Shown one piece after another: positions 8,440 through 17,090 of a stretch of DNA of 64,000 nt. The notes beneath the pieces are model-generated. The model was not told the origin of the DNA, did no database searches, and worked only from the letters and a program-made list of their open reading frames with translations. Position 1 is the first letter of the stretch. Each line of letters starts with the position of its first letter. The DNA comes from Bdellovibrio svalbardensis (GTDB lineage Bacteria; Bdellovibrionota; Bdellovibrionia; Bdellovibrionales; Bdellovibrionaceae): positions 124,001 through 188,000 of the forward strand of contig NZ_JANRMI010000005.1 in the NCBI RefSeq assembly GCF_029531655.1. The letters are read 5' to 3'. A program made the translations under genes and the position numbers.

Positions 8440-9909
8440 CTAGCGAGGGCGCGCCAAGTCACTGTTCGCCCAGTTGCCACCAACCAAGCCATTATCAAGA
8501 AATCTCAATACATAGAGGCCATTCATTTGAATTCCCGCAATACGGGCTCTGCGATTGTTTCTGCTGACAACAATAACGTCGTCATTGACGCAAAAGCCGT
8601 TCCCACAGCCCGTCAACAAAGCCAGGCTACTGAAATCCCAATTGCCACCACTGGTTCCATTATCCTGGAATGTCAGGACAAACTTACCATCAGCCTGAAT
8701 CGCCATCACGCGGGTAAGGCGGTAATCTCTTTCAATATTGTAAGCCATCGTGCCCACACAAACTTGGCCCACACAGCCCTTCATCACAGCTAAATCCGCA
8801 CGCGACCAACCGCCTCCGATTCCGCCATTATCATCAAAGCGCAGCAGTAAACGCTGATCAGCTTGAATGCCCACAACCGTGACACGTCGGTAGTCTCTTT
8901 GAATATTGACGGCCTGAGTGCCAACGCAAATATCACTCACACAACCAGACATCATCGCTAGGTCAGCACTGCTCCAGCCTCCGCCCACGCCGCCATTGTC
9001 GTTAAAGCGCAGGACGAGTTTGCCGTCAGGACTAATTCCAACCACAGTCACCAGACGATTATCTCTGCTGATATTGTAAGCTTGGTTTCCGACGCAGAAT
9101 TTCTCGTTGCAACCACTCATCTTCGCAAGATCCTTGCGGGTCCAACCAGCTCCTTGTCCTCCATTATCCAGAAAACGAAGAACGAAAGTTCCATTCGTGA
9201 TATTCACGATTTCTACCTGACGGTAATCTCGTTGAATATTAAAGGCGCGATCACCCACACACAGATCTTCCAAACAGTTTCCATAGCGAGGCGGTCTGTC
9301 CGGCACCGTAGGAGGAGGTGGTGGTTGCGGTGGAACGGGAGCTGGAGGAGTCGGCTGCTTCGGTGGTGCCGGTGGTTGCACCACTTCGCGAGGTTGAACA
9401 CTCAGACGCGGAACTCCGGCATTAGAAATAGCTTTCAATTCAAGATCGGATTCGGCCTGATAAGATTCGGCACGCAACTCAATAGCCATAATAGCTTCCG
9501 TCAGATTTAAGTTCTCTGACACCAAGGTGCTGGTGTCTTTCAGTACACCCGTTTCTTTGAACTCACGGACCGCGATTCGCTGCCCTGTCGCAGTGATCAA
9601 TGTAGACTCGTAGATTTTAACTTGGCTTTTTAATACTTTTACTTCCAAACGCTGTAAAGCCAACGCTGGCGATAGATTCACGCGCAGCAAAGTGCCACCG
9701 GTTTTTCGTGAAACAGAATTGATTTGAACAGTCCCGACATATTCAGACTGTACGGGTGATGGTGGAAGAGGTTGTGGGAGAGATTGCTGTTCGCCACCAA
9801 TATCAAATGGATTGGGCAAGTCGACGACGATTTCGTCAGCCTGAGCGACGCTCACACCCTGAACTAATACTATGGAGGCTAAAAAGCCCGATAGCCAACG
9901 ACGTTCCAC
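8440..9909 (-). CDS. Secreted protein with five Cys-anchored repeats of about 56 residues
   Basis: This 489-residue protein has a signal peptide, the same beta-rich domain as its downstream neighbour (about 58-170), a proline-rich hinge (178-208) and five tandem repeats. Repeats begin at Cys217, 272, 328, 384 and 440, each with a CVG start, an NIxRDxR core, an LRFxDNGGxGGGW segment and mostly a closing SADLAxMxGC. The even spacing and two Cys in most repeats suggest small disulfide-tied beta units. The GTG at 9909 is chosen over a TTG at 9921 because GGGAG sits 6 bp before the GTG. I know no named family for the repeat. A surface or adhesive role is inference. Confidence 0.8.
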   Translation of the reverse strand: MERRWLSGFLASIVLVQGVSVAQADEIVVDLPNPFDIGGEQQSLPQPLPPSPVQSEYVGTVQINSVSRKTGGTLLRVNLSPALALQRLEVKVLKSQVKIYESTLITATGQRIAVREFKETGVLKDTSTLVSENLNLTEAIMAIELRAESYQAESDLELKAISNAGVPRLSVQPREVVQPPAPPKQPTPPAPVPPQPPPPPTVPDRPPRYGNCLEDLCVGDRAFNIQRDYRQVEIVNITNGTFVLRFLDNGGQGAGWTRKDLAKMSGCNEKFCVGNQAYNISRDNRLVTVVGISPDGKLVLRFNDNGGVGGGWSSADLAMMSGCVSDICVGTQAVNIQRDYRRVTVVGIQADQRLLLRFDDNGGIGGGWSRADLAVMKGCVGQVCVGTMAYNIERDYRLTRVMAIQADGKFVLTFQDNGTSGGNWDFSSLALLTGCGNGFCVNDDVIVVSRNNRRARIAGIQMNGLYVLRFLDNGLVGGNWANSDLARPR

Positions 9910-10047
9910 GATAACTCCCAAAAAAAGAATTCATCGCATAACGTACAAACTTCGTGCTCAGCCTAAGAAACCCCAGATCCTGATTATTGAGATCTGAGGG
10001 CCACGGCCCTGTCTCAAAATTAGACAGAGCCGCCAAGAGGGTCACTT

Positions 10048-10548
10048 TTAGTAACGGAAAGATCCCCAAGCCATAATTCTTCTGTCGCTGATTCCAGTTT
10101 CAGATTGATAAGAATAAATCGCACGAACTAGCAACTCCGTGCCACGCTCAAGCTTTTCAAGGTTCAAAACTTCGTGAGAAGTTAGACCCAAATCATTCAA
10201 AGTATGAATTTCGATAATGTTTGAGTTTTTATCCAACAATACCAATTCAAAGTTGCTGTAACGCTCTTGAACGATTTCACCGTTAACAGCTTTAAAACTT
10301 CTTTCAGCTACAGATGTGTCTGGTACATAACGACCAGAACCGTCTTTGTCCGCTTCACATTTCACCAATTCAATGGAAAGCACAGAACCGCGCAAAGCCA
10401 TTTTTACGTTCATTTCAGTTTTTGCATCGGCCGCTGTCGCGCAATATCTCGCAGTGCCATCAAGAATTTTCTTTAAAGAGTTTTCTTGCTCTGCGTGAGC
10501 CACGCCAGTCATCGCCAATATCGCCAAAGTTACCAAACCAAGTTTCAT
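10048..10548 (-). CDS. Secreted protein of unknown function
   Basis: The protein has 166 residues with a clean signal peptide (MKLGLVTLAILAMTGVAHA) and GGAGG 8 bp before the ATG. The mature part of about 147 residues has two cysteines (35 and 63), which could form a disulfide, and a beta-rich second half ending RIMAWGSFRY. No family recognised. It lies upstream of the repeat-protein gene on the same strand, 138 bp away, with a weak hairpin (about 10002-10031) between. Confidence 0.7.
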   Translation of the reverse strand: MKLGLVTLAILAMTGVAHAEQENSLKKILDGTARYCATAADAKTEMNVKMALRGSVLSIELVKCEADKDGSGRYVPDTSVAERSFKAVNGEIVQERYSNFELVLLDKNSNIIEIHTLNDLGLTSHEVLNLEKLERGTELLVRAIYSYQSETGISDRRIMAWGSFRY

Positions 10549-10756
10549 TACATATCCTCCATTTTGAACAATGCAGAACCCTTAACAGAAACCAGACTAT
10601 GTTTAAATGAAAATTACGAAAAAATAGAACAAGTTACAAAAGTGTCCAAGGTTCTAACAGCTAGATATGGCCGCACTTTTGTGTATTTCCGCATACTTTC
10701 GTTCGGAGTGATTCCCCGTTGAGCGATCTCAAGTATGGTACGACCCCGAGGATAAT

Positions 10757-11662
10757 ATGACTGAAACTATCTTAATCTCCCCCCTCCGAAGACTTGGCGT
10801 GGCTCTCCTGCTCGCCACGATGCTCGTAGGCTGCAACCAGAGCAATATCGAGCACCCTGGTGCAGACAAAAATGATTTCTCCAACCGCGCGGATATCATC
10901 GGCGGAGAAATCAAAATTCAACGCAACACTCCAGCCTCGCGCAGCGTAGTTCTGATCGAGCTCCTGGATGAGCAACTTCGACCATTGACCTTTTGCACGG
11001 CCACATTGATCGGAGCCCATACTATTCTGACGGCAGGGCATTGCTTTGACGTGAAGCTGATTGGCCCTGTTAAAAAGTTTCGAGTCCTCTTTGAAAACTT
11101 CTATAAACCTGAAGGCCCCAGAGAACAGCGCCAAGGACTCGCCTACCTCGTCAATCCCACCTACAACAGTCGCGGCATCTACGATCACGACATCGCCTTA
11201 GGAGTCTTCGCCGGCGCTCTTCCCGCAGGCTTCGCTCCTGTCAGCATCGATGAAAATATCAACGCCAACTATGCCAACGAATTGGTTTTCGCCTATGGGT
11301 ATGGTCGCACTAAAGACTACACCGGCCAGCGCGCCGAGGATCTTCGCTATTCATCGGGAACTTTGTTTCGCGGAATCCTGAAAGTAGATCCTTGGTTTAA
11401 AGAAACTCCAGATCGCTATTTCACCTTAAACGAATGGCCCACGCACCTCTGTCAGGGTGACTCTGGAGGACCTCAATTTCTTGATCGAAATGGAGAGCTG
11501 AAAGTGATTGGCGTGAACTCGGCCTCTTTCGGCAAAAAATTACCCAATGGCATACAAGATTGTTCAGGAAAGTCTCAAGCAACGAAAGTGGCGCCCTTTG
11601 CAGGTTGGCTGCATAAAGAAGAGCGCAAACTTCTTCGAATGATTTCTACCACTGAATTTTAG
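10757..11662 (+). CDS. Trypsin-like serine protease, lipoprotein
   Basis: An S1-family protease. The catalytic triad is visible as TAGHC (His95), HDIALG (Asp145) and GDSGGP (Ser236). IIGG (about 48-51) resembles the new N-terminus of activated trypsins, which hints at zymogen cleavage. Residues 17-26 (LLATMLVGC) form a lipobox with Cys26, so the precursor should be lipid-anchored. GAGG-like purines lie before the ATG. The substrate is unknown. Cys80-Cys96 matches the usual disulfide around the active His. The 3' end overlaps the convergent tatD by 17 bp. Confidence 0.9.
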   Translation: MTETILISPLRRLGVALLLATMLVGCNQSNIEHPGADKNDFSNRADIIGGEIKIQRNTPASRSVVLIELLDEQLRPLTFCTATLIGAHTILTAGHCFDVKLIGPVKKFRVLFENFYKPEGPREQRQGLAYLVNPTYNSRGIYDHDIALGVFAGALPAGFAPVSIDENINANYANELVFAYGYGRTKDYTGQRAEDLRYSSGTLFRGILKVDPWFKETPDRYFTLNEWPTHLCQGDSGGPQFLDRNGELKVIGVNSASFGKKLPNGIQDCSGKSQATKVAPFAGWLHKEERKLLRMISTTEF

Positions 11663-12419
11663 GGAACATTTTTAAAGCATTCAGTTTGGTTTGCTCCGCC
11701 AATTGCTCTTCGCTGACGCCTTTGAGTTCCGCGACGAACTTGGCTGTGTGAACAACATAGGCCGGAGTGTTCTTCTTGCCACGCATAGGAATCGGCGCCA
11801 AAAACGGCGAATCCGTTTCAACATGAATGCGATCCAGCGGAAGCATTTTCGCAATGGCGCGAAGCGAGTCCGCATTTTTAAATGTCAGAACTCCACTCAA
11901 GGAAATATTGAATCCCAAATCCAAAGATTCACGAGCCAGCATTTCTGTGCCGGTGAAACAGTGAATGATCCCTGTGACTTGGCCTTTGAATTCCTTTAAA
12001 ATCGCAACTGTGTCTTCATCCGCATCACGAGTGTGAATTTGTACAGGCATCTTCGTGCGCTTGGCGATTTCCAGTTGCGCGCGGAAAGCTTCTTTCTGTT
12101 CTTCCCGTGGAGATTGATCGTAGTAGTAATCGAGTCCGATCTCACCGATCGCCGCGACGACCGGATCACTGACATGCTCTTCGATAAATTTGCCAATTTC
12201 TGCAGTATATACTTTGCCATCATGAGGATGAACGCCCAGCGTGCAATACACTTCCGGATAATACTTATGAGCGATATCCAAAACAGTTTGAAAATCACCC
12301 GGCTCTGTCCCGATGGTGATCAGACGACGAACGCCCGCAGCTTTCGCATTTTGAATGGCGGCATCAACGCCCTCTTCGAGCATATTCAAGTGACAGTGAA
12401 CATCAATCCATTGCTGCAT
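11646..12419 (-). CDS. tatD: TatD-family metal-dependent hydrolase/DNase
   Basis: A TIM-barrel hydrolase of 257 residues. Metal ligands are seen in VHCHLN (HxH), GEIGLDYYY (Glu), IHTRDADED (His), HCFTG (His) and ETDSPFLAP (Asp). Family members are 3'-5' exonucleases or deoxyribonucleases with possible repair roles. It is the last gene of tmk-holB-tatD (gaps 9 and 12 bp), an order common in bacteria where this paralogue is often named ycfH. The assignment within the TatD group is less certain than the family. Confidence 0.92.
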   Translation of the reverse strand: MQQWIDVHCHLNMLEEGVDAAIQNAKAAGVRRLITIGTEPGDFQTVLDIAHKYYPEVYCTLGVHPHDGKVYTAEIGKFIEEHVSDPVVAAIGEIGLDYYYDQSPREEQKEAFRAQLEIAKRTKMPVQIHTRDADEDTVAILKEFKGQVTGIIHCFTGTEMLARESLDLGFNISLSGVLTFKNADSLRAIAKMLPLDRIHVETDSPFLAPIPMRGKKNTPAYVVHTAKFVAELKGVSEEQLAEQTKLNALKMFPKIQW

Positions 12420-12428
12420 GACTAGATT

Positions 12429-13379
12429 CTACCTTAATTCCTTGGTGGAGATAAAGTATTCTTCCATCACCAATTGAGGATCTCTGTTGGCTGAAAGCGC
12501 TTGCTCGGCCTGGAAGGCTCCTTGAGTCAGCTTTAAAAGCATTTGACGTGAACTTTCGGCCAAAGTCTTAATCAAAGGCGCCTGATCTATACTCACAATT
12601 TGAGCTTTTGCATTCTCTTGCAGGAAGATGGCGTCTTTAAAGAAACCGGCCCAATAGGAAAGCAAACGCTGCCCCTGTGCGCGATCTTTAAATTCACCTC
12701 TCCACATATCATTCACGATGAAATCATCGTCCTTCAAAAAGACATTCAAAATATCGACGGATTTTTGGCGAAGCTCCAGCTCCGGGCCTTCTTGCAATTG
12801 CGCCAGCTTTTCAAAGCTGCCACCCGCCGATTTCAAAGCCCATGTCGGAGCTTTCACCCGCTTACCGAGTTCCTCCATGGACAATGGCTTAAACTGCACA
12901 ATGCGGGAACGCGAACGGATGGTCGGCATGATACCGGCAACACTGGGAGCAATCAAAAAGAAGAAGGTCCCTTCAGGAGGCTCTTCCAAAGTTTTTAGCA
13001 AGGCATTCGCTGTCTGCGCATTCATGGTCTGCGCTTGATCGAAAATGATAACGCGGTTGCCGCCCAAACTTTTGAGACTCAGAAATTCTAAAACTTCTTT
13101 GGCTTGTTCAATTTTAATATTGGCGCCATTCGGCTGTATGATTTTTAAGTTCTCGTGCTGCCCTTGAGCCGCACGAAAACAAGAAGGGCACTTTCCACAA
13201 CCACTGCGGCTTTGGGGGCACATCAACGCTTGGGCCAAACCCAACGCCGTCGTTTTTTTTCCAACACCGCTGGGACCCACAAAAAGAAAAGTCTGCCCTG
13301 GCTTTCCGGCCTCAAAGGAATCCACCATCTTCTTGATGATACCTTGATGTCCTAGAATAAAATCCACGAGCCTTGCCAC
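12429..13379 (-). CDS. holB: DNA polymerase III delta-prime subunit
   Basis: A clamp-loader AAA+ subunit of 316 residues. It shows a P-loop GPSGVGKKTT, a zinc module with four cysteines (CPQSRSGCGKCPSC), a Walker B-type IFDQAQTMN in place of the canonical DEA(D/H), and the sensor stretch ANALLKTLEEPP. The P-loop sequence and the missing DExx fit delta-prime, which has little ATPase activity, better than tau/gamma. It sits between tmk and tatD. Confidence 0.9.
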   Translation of the reverse strand: MARLVDFILGHQGIIKKMVDSFEAGKPGQTFLFVGPSGVGKKTTALGLAQALMCPQSRSGCGKCPSCFRAAQGQHENLKIIQPNGANIKIEQAKEVLEFLSLKSLGGNRVIIFDQAQTMNAQTANALLKTLEEPPEGTFFFLIAPSVAGIMPTIRSRSRIVQFKPLSMEELGKRVKAPTWALKSAGGSFEKLAQLQEGPELELRQKSVDILNVFLKDDDFIVNDMWRGEFKDRAQGQRLLSYWAGFFKDAIFLQENAKAQIVSIDQAPLIKTLAESSRQMLLKLTQGAFQAEQALSANRDPQLVMEEYFISTKELR

Positions 13380-13391
13380 AGTCAGATATCC

Positions 13392-14027
13392 TTATTTCAA
13401 AATTCCACGCTCTTGCAGAGCGTTCAAAAGTTGCAAATACAAACCTTCAGGAGTTTCGCGGGCATCCAGAACCAACCACCCCTGAGGATCTTGTTTGGCT
13501 TGCTTCAAAAATGACTGCCGAACTTTTTCATGAAAAGTGTCTGCTTCAGATTCGATGCGATCTTCTGACTCACCGTTTTTTTCGCCACGCCCTTGACGGC
13601 GCTTGCGCGACTCTTCCACAGAAAGATCCAACAAAATAGTTAGGTCCGCTTTCAATCCACCCGTCGCAAAGTTATTCAAAGTCACCACGTCAGTTTCAGA
13701 AATATCACGACCGCCACCTTGAAACGCCACTGAACTTGCCGCGAAGCGGTCACACAAAATCCAATGATTTTGTTGCAGTTTGGGACGAATCACTTCCTCG
13801 ACATGCTGAGCACGACTGGCAACATACAAAAGCAATTCAGTGCGTGGCAGAGGTGAAGGCCCCTGCGTGCGCAGAATCATCTCGCGGATTTCATCACCTA
13901 GTGGAGTGCCGCCAGGTTCACGGGTTCTATGAAATGAAATGGCACGTCTCTCAAGCTCTTTTTCAAGCGCTCTCATCAACGAACTTTTTCCAGAGCCATC
14001 CAGCCCTTCAAAAACCAAAAATGCCAT
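13392..14027 (-). CDS. tmk: Thymidylate kinase
   Basis: Phosphorylates dTMP to dTDP for DNA synthesis. The 211-residue protein shows the P-loop FEGLDGSGKSS, the TREPGGTPLGDEIR motif and DRFAASSVAFQGGGR for thymidine binding. The lid carries RRQGRGEKN. GAGGGG lies before the ATG. First gene of tmk-holB-tatD. Confidence 0.95.
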   Translation of the reverse strand: MAFLVFEGLDGSGKSSLMRALEKELERRAISFHRTREPGGTPLGDEIREMILRTQGPSPLPRTELLLYVASRAQHVEEVIRPKLQQNHWILCDRFAASSVAFQGGGRDISETDVVTLNNFATGGLKADLTILLDLSVEESRKRRQGRGEKNGESEDRIESEADTFHEKVRQSFLKQAKQDPQGWLVLDARETPEGLYLQLLNALQERGILK

Positions 14028-14130
14028 TTCAACCCCTCAGACCGTGCAGACCAGCCAACCGCCTTTGTCAGCCATCCCCCGCCCTCGGTCAACAAATCGC
14101 ATCGCGCCAAGGGAAGAGTGCAGATTTTGA

Positions 14131-14592
14131 CTACTTTTCAAGCACCCACGTGCCGGAGGAATTTTTATGATACTTAAAAACACCGCTATTTTGCTTCTCC
14201 GGCTTCACAGACTCCCCGGTTTGCTGAGAGATCAATTGCAGGGCATTTCCAAAGTTAAACTGGCGAACTTTGCCGGGATCCACAGTCCCGGCGATCTTCG
14301 CCACTGTTTTTCGCTGTGATGATGAATAGGTCGCCACAGAGACTGAAGCGATGGCCAGGGTCTCATTGACCATTTTGATTTCGGCTTCAAACTCGCTGTT
14401 CTTTTTCATATAGCTGACATAAGCCTCTCGTAGCCAGTCCGATTGAGGTATAAGATCGGTCGCTTCCTTCTGAAGGATCTCTTCATAATGAGCCTCACCA
14501 TCGGCGAGGGCGAGTTTTTTGACCGCGCCTTCATTCGAGGTGCAAGAGGTAAGAAGCAAAGATAAAGTCAGTAAGCCTAGGATTTTTCTCAT
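14131..14592 (-). CDS. Small lipoprotein of unknown function
   Basis: A 153-residue precursor with signal LLTLSLLLTSC and lipobox Cys17, so it is probably membrane-anchored by lipid. The mature part is charged with a helical first half and a beta second half ending FKYHKNSSGTWVLEK, somewhat like small tail or DUF4878-type lipoproteins, though I cannot assign a family. It lies 103 bp upstream of tmk on the same strand and may or may not share its transcript. Confidence 0.7.
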   Translation of the reverse strand: MRKILGLLTLSLLLTSCTSNEGAVKKLALADGEAHYEEILQKEATDLIPQSDWLREAYVSYMKKNSEFEAEIKMVNETLAIASVSVATYSSSQRKTVAKIAGTVDPGKVRQFNFGNALQLISQQTGESVKPEKQNSGVFKYHKNSSGTWVLEK

Positions 14593-14741
14593 CCTTTAAG
14601 TTTAAAGAGACCCAAGCTGGAGTGCCAAGACCTTTGTGGCTGCGTGGCGTCAAACGGGGCTAATTGTGAATAATCGGGCCACTTTGGGATGGACGGAACG
14701 CCCCCTTTGTCTTTATATTCTGGGTCTTTGGGAGACTTTAA

Positions 14742-15143
14742 ATGAATACTTTCGTTGGCATTATCCACATCGTTGTTGCTCTTATTTTGATCATCCTAGT
14801 TTTGATCCAAGATTCTAAAAGCAATGGTGCCTTGGGCATGGGTGGCAGCAGCGGTTCTAACTCTTTGTTGGGTGCAACTGGCGCGCAATCTTTGGCGAGC
14901 AAAATGACAGTTTGGGCAGCGATCATCTTCGCAGTAACTTGCCTCACTTTGTCAGTTTTGACTTCTTCCAAAACTAAATCTGTTGTTGATGCTTTGCCTG
15001 CAGCCGCTCCTGTTCAAACTGCGCCTGCAACTCCGGCAGCGGCTCCAGCGGCTGATGCAAATGCAGCGGCTGCAACTGCGGCTCCAGCAGCATCTGCTCC
15101 AGCGGCAACTCCTGCTCCTTCTGCAGCACCAGCTACAAAATAG
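14742..15143 (+). CDS. secG: Preprotein translocase subunit SecG
   Basis: The 133-residue inner-membrane protein has two membrane helices (about 3-22 and 57-77) joined by the family loop with SKSNGALGMGGSSGSNSLLG. After TSSKTK the C-terminus is an Ala/Pro-rich tail of about 50 residues, longer than in E. coli and of low complexity. SecG supports protein export by SecYE-SecA. It is followed after 35 bp by an AgmX-type membrane protein. Confidence 0.92.
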   Translation: MNTFVGIIHIVVALILIILVLIQDSKSNGALGMGGSSGSNSLLGATGAQSLASKMTVWAAIIFAVTCLTLSVLTSSKTKSVVDALPAAAPVQTAPATPAAAPAADANAAAATAAPAASAPAATPAPSAAPATK

Positions 15144-15178
15144 TACATTCCGAATAAGTTCTTCGTTATAGTTTCACT

Positions 15179-15988
15179 ATGACGAAGAACAATTGGTTGA
15201 TCCCCTCTTTAATCGGTATTGGTTTGCTGAGCTTAGCTCTTTCTTTTTTAATCGCAACTCGTACTGAAAAACAAAAGCCCGGCGAAGCACCTCTAGCTCG
15301 CATCGAACTCAATCTGGGCAAAGTCTTCGTTCTTCGTAAAAGCATGACTCAAAAAGAAACTCTCACTAAAAGAGCCGCTCTTTTTGCATTGGACTCCGTG
15401 GAAACCGGCCCCGATGGCGACGCAACGATGGATTTCGATTCCTCTTACAGAATTCGTGTCGAAGAAAACTCTTTGATCACATTGGATGAAGAAGCTGATC
15501 GCACAGTGATCATCATCAAGCGCGGCGATGTCCAAGTAGAATCATTCGGCAAAGAAGGTTCCGTCTACATTTCTCGCGATGGCATTCGTTGGACAGCCAC
15601 AGACTACGAACAAAACTACAAGAAACAAGCACCCACCCAAAATCTCCCAGACCTCGCCCCTTCTACCGAAGGCACGCCCGAGATGGCAGCCGGAAAAATC
15701 GAAGGCGGCCTGACCGCTGAATTCATCCAAGAAACTTTGCGCCTGCAAAGAGGTTCTTTTTTTAAATGCTACACCCAACTTCTGCAAAAAACCCCAGGCG
15801 TGGTAGGCCAAGCCTCCATTAGTTTCACAATCGAAAGATCCGGCAAAGTCTACAACGCAGAAATCGCCTCCTCCTCCATCAGCGACGCCAACTTCAAAAA
15901 ATGCCTGGTCGACACCATCCGCCGCGTAGAATTCAAATCATTCACCGGCGACGCCATCTCCACAGTCTTCCCCCTAAAATTCGAATAA
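15179..15988 (+). CDS. Membrane-anchored protein with FecR-like region and AgmX/PglI-type C-terminal domain
   Basis: Of 269 residues, 8-26 form one membrane helix. Residues about 40-140 look FecR-like (AALFALDSVETGPDGDATM, SLITLDEEADRTVIIIKRGDV). The C-terminal region (about 175-269) fits the AgmX/PglI domain, a TonB-C-like fold: LQRGSFFKCYTQLL, GQASISFTIERSGKVYNAEI, KKCLVDTIRRVEF, with paired Cys. Such proteins in myxobacteria are linked to gliding or envelope machines. It follows secG closely; a periplasmic location and a role in envelope sensing or force transfer are inference. Confidence 0.75.
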   Translation: MTKNNWLIPSLIGIGLLSLALSFLIATRTEKQKPGEAPLARIELNLGKVFVLRKSMTQKETLTKRAALFALDSVETGPDGDATMDFDSSYRIRVEENSLITLDEEADRTVIIIKRGDVQVESFGKEGSVYISRDGIRWTATDYEQNYKKQAPTQNLPDLAPSTEGTPEMAAGKIEGGLTAEFIQETLRLQRGSFFKCYTQLLQKTPGVVGQASISFTIERSGKVYNAEIASSSISDANFKKCLVDTIRRVEFKSFTGDAISTVFPLKFE

Positions 15989-16018
15989 AAAAGCAGGCCC
16001 ATTGGGCCTGCTCGAAAA
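15988..16018 (-). terminator. Terminator downstream of the 16057-17073 gene
   Basis: AGCAGGCCC (15992-16000) and GGGCCTGCT (16004-16012) form a 9-bp stem with a 3-nt loop. On the minus strand a T run follows (TTTTTTATT). It lies between convergent genes and touches the stop of the plus-strand gene. Confidence 0.8.
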
Positions 16019-16056
16019 ATCTCAGTTCGAATTTCCTTGAAGGGATATCTATCGAT

Positions 16057-17073
16057 TTACTTCTTTACTACACTCAACTGAATTTTTGAATCTCTCCGCC
16101 CAAATACCTTTACTTTAATTTCATTAGCGGTCTTCATATTTACGATTGCGTAGGCCTCAGACACAGGAACACATCTTCGACAATGATCTTCGTTTTCGTC
16201 GTCATTATCGTCGTCATCTTTCCTGCCGACGTACTTCTTTGGGGGCAAAGTTTTACAGAAATCCTGCGGCTTTAAAACAACCGAACCATTGACAACTACC
16301 TCTGCTCGTACTGATCTATTGTGATCAGATACATTTTTAACTGTAAGGATATAAGTTCCTTCTTCTTTAAATGCACCGCTTATATTCTGAACTTTAGAAC
16401 CATTGAGATTACCAAGGTAAGATACCAAATCGTATTCACCAACTAATTCAATTTTCCCATTCTCAAACCTATATATTCGCGATTTTGAAAATTGATCGTT
16501 GGCAAAGTCATCATCCAATATAATCAGACGGCGCTGTACCGGTTTCTCAAAAATCGTAATATTCCTAAATATACTCGTTGCGGGATTCGTGGGATCCATC
16601 GGAGTAACGTCTTGCAGTTGCTTTCCATTCCATTTAAGGATTGTTGGTGACATAATAGCCACGTTATCAATCCTCTCTACAACCACCTCATCAATGCCGT
16701 CCTGATCGAGATCATATTTTGTTAACTTAAAACACCCCTGCAATTGATCTGGATCATTTAAAAGAGTCTCCCCCCCCGCCACATATCCCTTTTTGTCTTT
16801 AGAAAGAACAATCATTCTGCATTTCCCATTAGAAATGGCATATTTCACCACAAATTTTTTCTCAAATGATCTATTGAATTTTACTTCAACATAAGAAACA
16901 CGAACCCCATCACCAACTGTATTCGCAGCTCCATTTGAATCTTTTCTAAATTCCCCAGGTATAAAAGAATTTAAAACAGCGTCTGGCAGTTTAAAATCCG
17001 ATTTAGCGAAACATGAGCTATGCAACATCTGACTCAATAAAACAGCCGAAATACATTTAATCATTTGTTTCAT
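16057..17073 (-). CDS. Secreted protein with an acidic Cys-rich segment and one VCBS/EF-hand-like repeat
   Basis: The 338-residue protein has a signal peptide (about 1-23). Near residue 135 DLDQDGIDEVVV has the DxDxDG calcium-loop pattern of FG-GAP/VCBS repeats. Near residue 285 an acidic run (KDDDDNDDENED) is followed by CRRC. No catalytic motif recognised. The ATG at 17073 is chosen over 17088 because GGAG sits 6 bp before it. The coding strand has a run of eight G (plus-strand C at about 16790-16797), a possible slippage site. The region is more AT-rich than its neighbours. It follows the lysozyme-like gene by 17 bp. Confidence 0.7.
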   Translation of the reverse strand: MKQMIKCISAVLLSQMLHSSCFAKSDFKLPDAVLNSFIPGEFRKDSNGAANTVGDGVRVSYVEVKFNRSFEKKFVVKYAISNGKCRMIVLSKDKKGYVAGGETLLNDPDQLQGCFKLTKYDLDQDGIDEVVVERIDNVAIMSPTILKWNGKQLQDVTPMDPTNPATSIFRNITIFEKPVQRRLIILDDDFANDQFSKSRIYRFENGKIELVGEYDLVSYLGNLNGSKVQNISGAFKEEGTYILTVKNVSDHNRSVRAEVVVNGSVVLKPQDFCKTLPPKKYVGRKDDDDNDDENEDHCRRCVPVSEAYAIVNMKTANEIKVKVFGRRDSKIQLSVVKK

Positions 17074-17090
17074 ACATACTCCAATCAAAA

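Noticed and set aside
10002-10031. A hairpin GGCCCTGTCT/AGACAGAGCC as a terminator
   Set aside because: One mismatch and no T run on either strand; left as a note in the neighbouring gene entry.
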